DNA of 9,664 nucleotides from Bacillota bacterium (GTDB lineage: Bacteria; Bacillota; Dehalobacteriia; UBA4068), in NCBI GenBank assembly GCA_009778255.1, contig WRKD01000147.1, positions 1-9,664 of the forward strand. The letters run 5' to 3'. Below the pieces are notes generated by a model. It made no database searches and was not told the DNA's origin. It saw only the letters and a list, made by a program, of their open reading frames with translations. Shown here piece after piece: positions 6,495-9,664 of this stretch. A program made the translations under genes and the position numbers. Within the stretch, counting starts at the first letter, position 1. Every line of letters starts with the position of its first letter.

Positions 6495-8027
6495 ATGATT
6501 TTTACTTCAAGTATTGTACCGGTAATTCTTTGTGTGGCTGCAGTGGTTGTCGTACTCATAATCATAATGGGCATGTGGAGAAAAATACCGCAAGATAAAG
6601 CAGCTGTGGTAACCGGACTCAAAAAAAGGGTCATAACAGGCGGGGGCACTCTTGTAGTGCCGGTGCTTGAACGCGTTGATATTATTTCGCTCGAAAATAT
6701 TCCGCTTAGTATAAGCACTACCGGCGCCATGACAAATCAGGGTGTGCCTATCATAGCAAACGGCGTAGCGGTCATTAAAGTAAAAAATGATAGAGATAGC
6801 ATTTTATCGGCGGTGGAACAGTTTTACACCGGACGTGAAGATGCTACAAATCAAAGAATACGCGATACTGTTAACAGCGTTTTGGAAGGAAAACTGCGGG
6901 AAATTGTTGGCAAAATGACTGTAGAAGGCATATATAAAGACAGAGAGACTTTTTCAAACCAAGTAAGAGAAGTTGCCGATTTAAGTTTAAAAGCAATGGG
7001 TTTTGAACTTATTGAGTTTACTATTAAAGAAATAAATGACCAAAACGGCTACTTGGAAGCTTTAGGCGCGCCTCGTATAGCGGAAGTAAAAAAAGATGCA
7101 GAAATTGCCAAAGCAGAAGCCGATAGAGATGCGCAGATAAAAATTGCCGAAGCGAGGAGGAGCGGAGAAGAAGCAAGACTAAGATCTGAAGCTTCTATTG
7201 CCGAAGCGGCTAAAGAGAAAAGCGTAAGACAATCGCAATACGAAAAGGAAGCACAAACAGCCAAAGCAGAGGCAGACGCAGCGTATCAAATACAAGAAAA
7301 TATTATGAACAAAACGATAATCGATACAAAAGCCGACGCGGAAATTATTAAACAGAAAAGGTCGCAAGAAATAGCCACCGAAGAGATGCAGGTAGAAGTT
7401 TCGCGGGAGGAAAAAAACATTGAACTTGCTAAAACAAAAGCCGAGGCTAAGAAAAGATTCTTGGATGAGACGGTAGTAAACCCGGCTGAAGCCGCAAGAA
7501 AAGAAGCGGAACTTAAGGCGGAAGCGGAAAAAATAAGGGCTATTAAACATGCGGAAGCCGAAGCTAGATCCCGAGAATTGATGGCTGAAGCGGAAGCCAA
7601 TGCAAGGAAAAAGGCCGCCGAAGCGGAAGCTTTTAATATAGAAGCAATAGGTATGAAGGAAGCCGATATTATTAAGATCAAAGGCGAAGCCGAAGCGTTG
7701 GCAATTGGTCTTAAGCTAACTGCGGAAGCCGATGGTATGCAAAAAAAAGCGGAAGCATATAAGCAATATGGCGAAGCAGCCGTAATTCAGATGATTATAG
7801 AAGCGTTACCTCAAATGGCCGAGAATATTGCTAAACCCATGGGCAATATAGATAAAATATTGGTTTGGGACGGTGGCCATAATGGCGAAGGCGGCGCGGT
7901 AAGGCTGGCAGAGAATATTACTAAAACTCTTGCCGCGACATTTGACTCCGTTAATGAAATTACCGGCTTCGACGTTAAAAAGGCGTTAATGAAACTTACC
8001 GGACTTAATCAGGTGACAAGTGAATAG
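6495..8027 (+). CDS. floT: flotillin (FloT/YqiK-type SPFH membrane scaffold protein)
   Basis: Flotillins oligomerise on the inner face of the membrane and organise functional membrane microdomains. The ATG at 6495 follows AGGAAG (6481-6486) by 8 nt; a GTG at 6486 overlaps that site and is less likely. The product is 510 aa, essentially the length of Bacillus FloT. It has one N-terminal hydrophobic segment (about 5-22), then the SPFH/band 7 domain (about 25-190) with the flotillin pattern RVITGGGTLVVPVLERVD and MTNQGVPIIANGVAVIKVKN. Next comes a long Ala/Glu/Lys-rich coiled coil (about 190-430) full of AEA and EAEA units, which at DNA level makes many GCGGAAGC/GCCGAAGC copies. The C-terminal flotillin tail ends GFDVKKALMKLTG plus a few residues. 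It lies downstream of an NfeD-like gene. Its last codons and stop lie inside the 7-nt repeat array. The identification is firm; FloT rather than FloA rests on the long coiled coil and the neighbour. Confidence 0.93.
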   Translation: MIFTSSIVPVILCVAAVVVVLIIIMGMWRKIPQDKAAVVTGLKKRVITGGGTLVVPVLERVDIISLENIPLSISTTGAMTNQGVPIIANGVAVIKVKNDRDSILSAVEQFYTGREDATNQRIRDTVNSVLEGKLREIVGKMTVEGIYKDRETFSNQVREVADLSLKAMGFELIEFTIKEINDQNGYLEALGAPRIAEVKKDAEIAKAEADRDAQIKIAEARRSGEEARLRSEASIAEAAKEKSVRQSQYEKEAQTAKAEADAAYQIQENIMNKTIIDTKADAEIIKQKRSQEIATEEMQVEVSREEKNIELAKTKAEAKKRFLDETVVNPAEAARKEAELKAEAEKIRAIKHAEAEARSRELMAEAEANARKKAAEAEAFNIEAIGMKEADIIKIKGEAEALAIGLKLTAEADGMQKKAEAYKQYGEAAVIQMIIEALPQMAENIAKPMGNIDKILVWDGGHNGEGGAVRLAENITKTLAATFDSVNEITGFDVKKALMKLTGLNQVTSE

Positions 8028-8113
8028 ATGATAGATGATAGAGGATAGAGGATAGGTGAATAGAGGGTAGAGGATAGAGGATAGGTGAATAGAGGGTAGA
8101 GGGTAGAGGGTAG
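8020..8113. repeat. tandem heptanucleotide array
   Basis: The array consists of GTGAATAG (8020-8027), ATGATAG x2 (8028-8041), AGGATAG x2, GTGAATAG and AGGGTAG (8042-8070), the same four-unit block repeated exactly (8071-8099), then AGGGTAG x2 (8100-8113). So a perfect 29-nt tandem duplication (8042-8070 and 8071-8099) sits within a 7-nt periodic tract. Every unit ends in TAG, and because 7 is not a multiple of 3 the tract has stops in all three forward frames. The + strand is almost all purine plus T, with no C. The first unit contains the final Ser-Glu-stop of the flotillin gene. It resembles the short tandemly repeated (STRR-type) heptanucleotide sequences known from cyanobacteria and some other bacteria; its function is unknown. 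Confidence 0.9.
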
Positions 8114-8148
8114 TTTGTTATATAGAATAAGATAAGAAGGAAGATGCC

Positions 8149-8631
8149 GTGTCGCCGCTGATACTTGGTTTTTTGGTAATGGTAAGCTATGGGCTGTTTC
8201 TGCTCATAAGAGCTCTATTTTGTCTTTATCGCGCCGGTGCAAGAAAACTTGTATATGTTATCAGTGGCTTTATGATAAGCGTTCCGCCGCTGATTTGGCT
8301 GGTTGCTAAAATACCTGCTGATCGAATGAGCATATGGTTTGCTTTGCCAACTTTGGTATTATGCGGCTTTTGGGTATGTTTAGGTTATTTTGTAGAAGGT
8401 TACCGCAAAAAAAAGGAAAAGGGAAACGGCTTATTTCCAGTAGATAAGCCGCTTCCCACCCCAAGTTTGATACGGCGTAATGTGTTGATACTAGTTAGTG
8501 GGCTGGTACTTTGGTGTTATGGCGCTTTCATTGGCATAGCGAATCGTCAGTTGGAGATCGTTTTACTATGTATATGTATTTTTCTATTAACTACAAGTTT
8601 GGCATCTTTGTGGAAATATCGAAAATTTTAA
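8149..8631 (+). CDS. small multi-pass membrane protein of unknown function
   Basis: I do not recognise a family for this 160-aa protein. The start is GTG at 8149, placed 5 nt after AAGGAAG (8137-8143); the ATG at 8144 is in another frame and meets a stop after five codons. Five hydrophobic segments can be drawn at about 4-24, 34-54, 62-82, 111-131 and 135-155. Basic residues in loops 25-33 (RAGARK) and 83-110 (RKKKEK) and at the C-terminus (KYRKF) predict N-out, C-in topology by the positive-inside rule. No catalytic motif is visible. The 83-110 loop is encoded across a 14-bp inverted repeat. The gene follows the flotillin gene after the 7-nt array and could share its transcript, so a membrane-related role is possible, but this is inference only. 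Confidence 0.75.
   Translation: MSPLILGFLVMVSYGLFLLIRALFCLYRAGARKLVYVISGFMISVPPLIWLVAKIPADRMSIWFALPTLVLCGFWVCLGYFVEGYRKKKEKGNGLFPVDKPLPTPSLIRRNVLILVSGLVLWCYGAFIGIANRQLEIVLLCICIFLLTTSLASLWKYRKF
8421..8457. repeat. 14-bp inverted repeat inside a coding region
   Basis: GGGAAACGGCTTAT at 8421-8434 and ATAAGCCGCTTCCC at 8444-8457 are inverted copies with one mismatch and a 9-nt loop (8435-8443). The stem lies in the part of the membrane-protein gene that encodes its hydrophilic loop (about residues 92-103). No T-run follows, so it is not a standard terminator. It could be an inserted palindromic repeat that stayed in frame, or an mRNA structure. Confidence 0.75.
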
Positions 8632-8703
8632 TAGTAATATCATTTTGAAATTATTTAATTTCACACTGTAGTTATATAAAGTCAACAAGGTAATAAAAAT
8701 ATC
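8632..8703. other. AT-rich intergenic segment with a weak AT hairpin
   Basis: This is the first part of the 193-nt gap before the last gene. The only structure seen is an 8-bp inverted repeat at 8646-8663 (TGAAATTA / TAATTTCA, 2-nt gap). It is almost all A-T and not followed by a T-run, so it would be a poor terminator. No convincing end of transcription is visible for the upstream genes. Confidence 0.4.
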
Positions 8704-8732
8704 TTGAACTTTATTATGCGTTATGGTAAAAT
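8704..8732 (+). promoter_or_regulatory. sigma-A-type promoter with extended -10
   Basis: TTGAAC (8704-8709) and TAAAAT (8727-8732) are separated by exactly 17 nt, and TGG directly before the -10 supplies the extended TGn motif. Matches to consensus are four of six and five of six. Transcription would begin near 8739-8740, giving a leader of about 85 nt before the TTG start at 8825. The leader is AT-rich and shows no recognisable riboswitch. This suggests the last gene is its own transcription unit. Confidence 0.6.
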
Positions 8733-8810
8733 AAATTATAAACATACTAGTTTACAAATAAATGGGATAATTACAAATAGCTGTAATAGTTCTGTTTATC
8801 ATTTTTTGAA

Positions 8811-8817
8811 AAGGGGG
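8811..8817 (+). promoter_or_regulatory. ribosome binding site that sets a TTG start
   Basis: AAGGGGG lies 7 nt before TTG at 8825. The frame is closed upstream by TGA at 8807-8809, and the next in-frame ATG is 23 codons downstream without a comparable site, so TTG is the likely start. Confidence 0.65.
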
Positions 8818-8824
8818 ATTTGTT

Positions 8825-9664
8825 TTGATAAACCAAACTAACCGCACTATACTTTTTGATGTGATCAATCCTGAGGTGTTTAATTTATCCGATATCATGA
8901 CCGGAACGGAAGAGAATATCTCATCATTGACCGATGAAAAAATCAAGGAAATCAATGAGGCATTATTGGTTAGTAGTTTTGATGAGTTTTTAAAGAAATT
9001 CAAACCAACAATTTACAGTTATTTCGATACCAATAATATGCCTCAGCATTCCCTGGTCAAGCCCGTGGGAATACCGGATATGTTTGTGAAAAAAATTGTG
9101 CTCGACCGGAATAATAGAATTCTTAAAATGTTTACTTCTATGATGGATAGAAAAAGATCCTCCAATGCAACAAATGTGACTTTTGACTATGAAGCGGTTA
9201 CAAAAATGCTGGCGCCGGAAAAAGCATTGCGAGAAATGCAAAAAATAAAAATGGAGATCCGTTATTTGGAAGGGCAAAACGCTACCTTGGAAAGAGATTC
9301 CCCGGCTAAAGCCGACGCGGTGAAAAAGCTTTTAAGCAAATACGAATCTACCAAAAAATATTATAATGAAACAGGGGCGCAGCTGGCATTAACGGCAGGA
9401 ATGCTTAAAGAGAAGCTAATTGCTATGCAAAAAGCTACTCAAGCAGGCAAAGAATACGCGCCGCCGGCAGTACCGGTTTTTGAAAATGGCGAATTGGTCA
9501 GTTTAACGCCTTCCGAAGAGTTTTTGGCGCTTTCTATGGGTTCTGCTAAAGGAGGCGCGCCGGCGCTTGGCGAAGGCAGCGCAGAAGAGGTAAAACTTTT
9601 AGAAGACGGCAGCAGTTCTCCGGTAAATGTGGATTATAAACAATACACCATCACCACCCTGGAA
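8825..9664 (+). CDS. unrecognised soluble protein, 3' end outside window
   Basis: The frame is open from the TTG at 8825 to the last base, 280 codons with no stop, so the gene is truncated by the window. It begins MINQTNRTILFDVINPEVFN. There is no signal peptide or membrane segment, so it is probably cytoplasmic. Residues 1-125 look globular, with acidic helices (EENISSLTDEKIKEINEALL) and a basic patch (KKIVLDRNNRILKMF, MDRKRS). Residues about 130-210 are Lys/Glu/Ala/Leu-rich and likely coiled coil. Residues about 215-265 are rich in Pro, Gly, Ala and Ser (PPAVPVFENG, KGGAPALGEGSAEE) and look like a flexible linker to a further domain beyond the window. I do not recognise the family; a comparison with TelA-like proteins gave no matching motif. 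Codon choice resembles the upstream genes. Its own promoter suggests separate regulation. Confidence 0.8.
   Translation, partial: MINQTNRTILFDVINPEVFNLSDIMTGTEENISSLTDEKIKEINEALLVSSFDEFLKKFKPTIYSYFDTNNMPQHSLVKPVGIPDMFVKKIVLDRNNRILKMFTSMMDRKRSSNATNVTFDYEAVTKMLAPEKALREMQKIKMEIRYLEGQNATLERDSPAKADAVKKLLSKYESTKKYYNETGAQLALTAGMLKEKLIAMQKATQAGKEYAPPAVPVFENGELVSLTPSEEFLALSMGSAKGGAPALGEGSAEEVKLLEDGSSSPVNVDYKQYTITTLE

Noticed and set aside
6644..6661. Small hairpin GGCACT/AGTGCC in the flotillin gene
   Set aside because: A six-base stem in coding DNA is expected by chance and nothing around it suggests a function.
7049..7681. Long open frames on the minus strand across the flotillin coiled coil, rich in Ser and Ala or in Phe
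   Set aside because: They are produced by the repeated GCGGAAGC/GCCGAAGC codon pattern of the Ala/Glu coiled coil, lack ribosome sites, and lie opposite a clear flotillin gene.
8028..8113. CRISPR array
   Set aside because: The units are 7-8 nt and directly adjacent with no spacers, so this is a simple tandem repeat.
8752..9277. Two minus-strand open frames opposite the last gene
   Set aside because: The + strand frame is longer, continuous to the window end, and has a promoter and a well-spaced ribosome site; the minus frames have neither.

Overview
The window looks like a stretch of a low-to-moderate GC bacterial chromosome, most likely a Firmicute (Bacillota; Clostridia or Negativicutes would fit). 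The reasons are strong AGGAGG-type ribosome sites, TTG and GTG starts, a substrate-binding protein made as a lipoprotein, and a flotillin gene preceded by an NfeD/YuaF-like gene as in Bacillus. The genus cannot be fixed from the sequence. All supported genes are on the + strand. No tRNA, rRNA, CRISPR array, transposase or phage gene was seen.

Positions 1-130 hold a cluster of four small palindromes plus a short 7-nt tandem repeat, with no gene. Positions 162-5113 hold a complete branched-chain (LIV/HAAT-type) amino-acid ABC importer in the order livG, livF, substrate-binding lipoprotein, livH, livM. LivG and LivF form the ATPase pair, LivH and LivM the membrane channel, and the lipoprotein captures the substrate outside the membrane. 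The ATPase pair looks asymmetric. LivG lacks the ABC signature (IPHID where LSYGQ/LSGGQ is expected), and LivF lacks both the VPEGR Q-loop and the switch histidine. Those losses all fall on the same composite ATP site.

Eleven bases after livM a second, AT-richer module begins (5125-8027): an unrecognised protein with two membrane segments and a helical tail, a YuaF/NfeD-like membrane protein with a C-terminal OB-fold-like domain, and a 510-residue flotillin (FloT/YqiK type). These probably act together on membrane organisation. The short junction means they could be read through from the liv operon.

The flotillin stop codon lies inside a tandem array of 7-8 nt units (8020-8113) that contains a perfect 29-nt duplication. 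Next come a GTG-started five-helix membrane protein of unknown function (8149-8631), whose coding sequence contains a 14-bp inverted repeat, and a 193-bp AT-rich intergenic region with a good extended -10 promoter. The last gene is an unrecognised soluble, partly coiled-coil protein with a TTG start at 8825 that runs off the end of the window.
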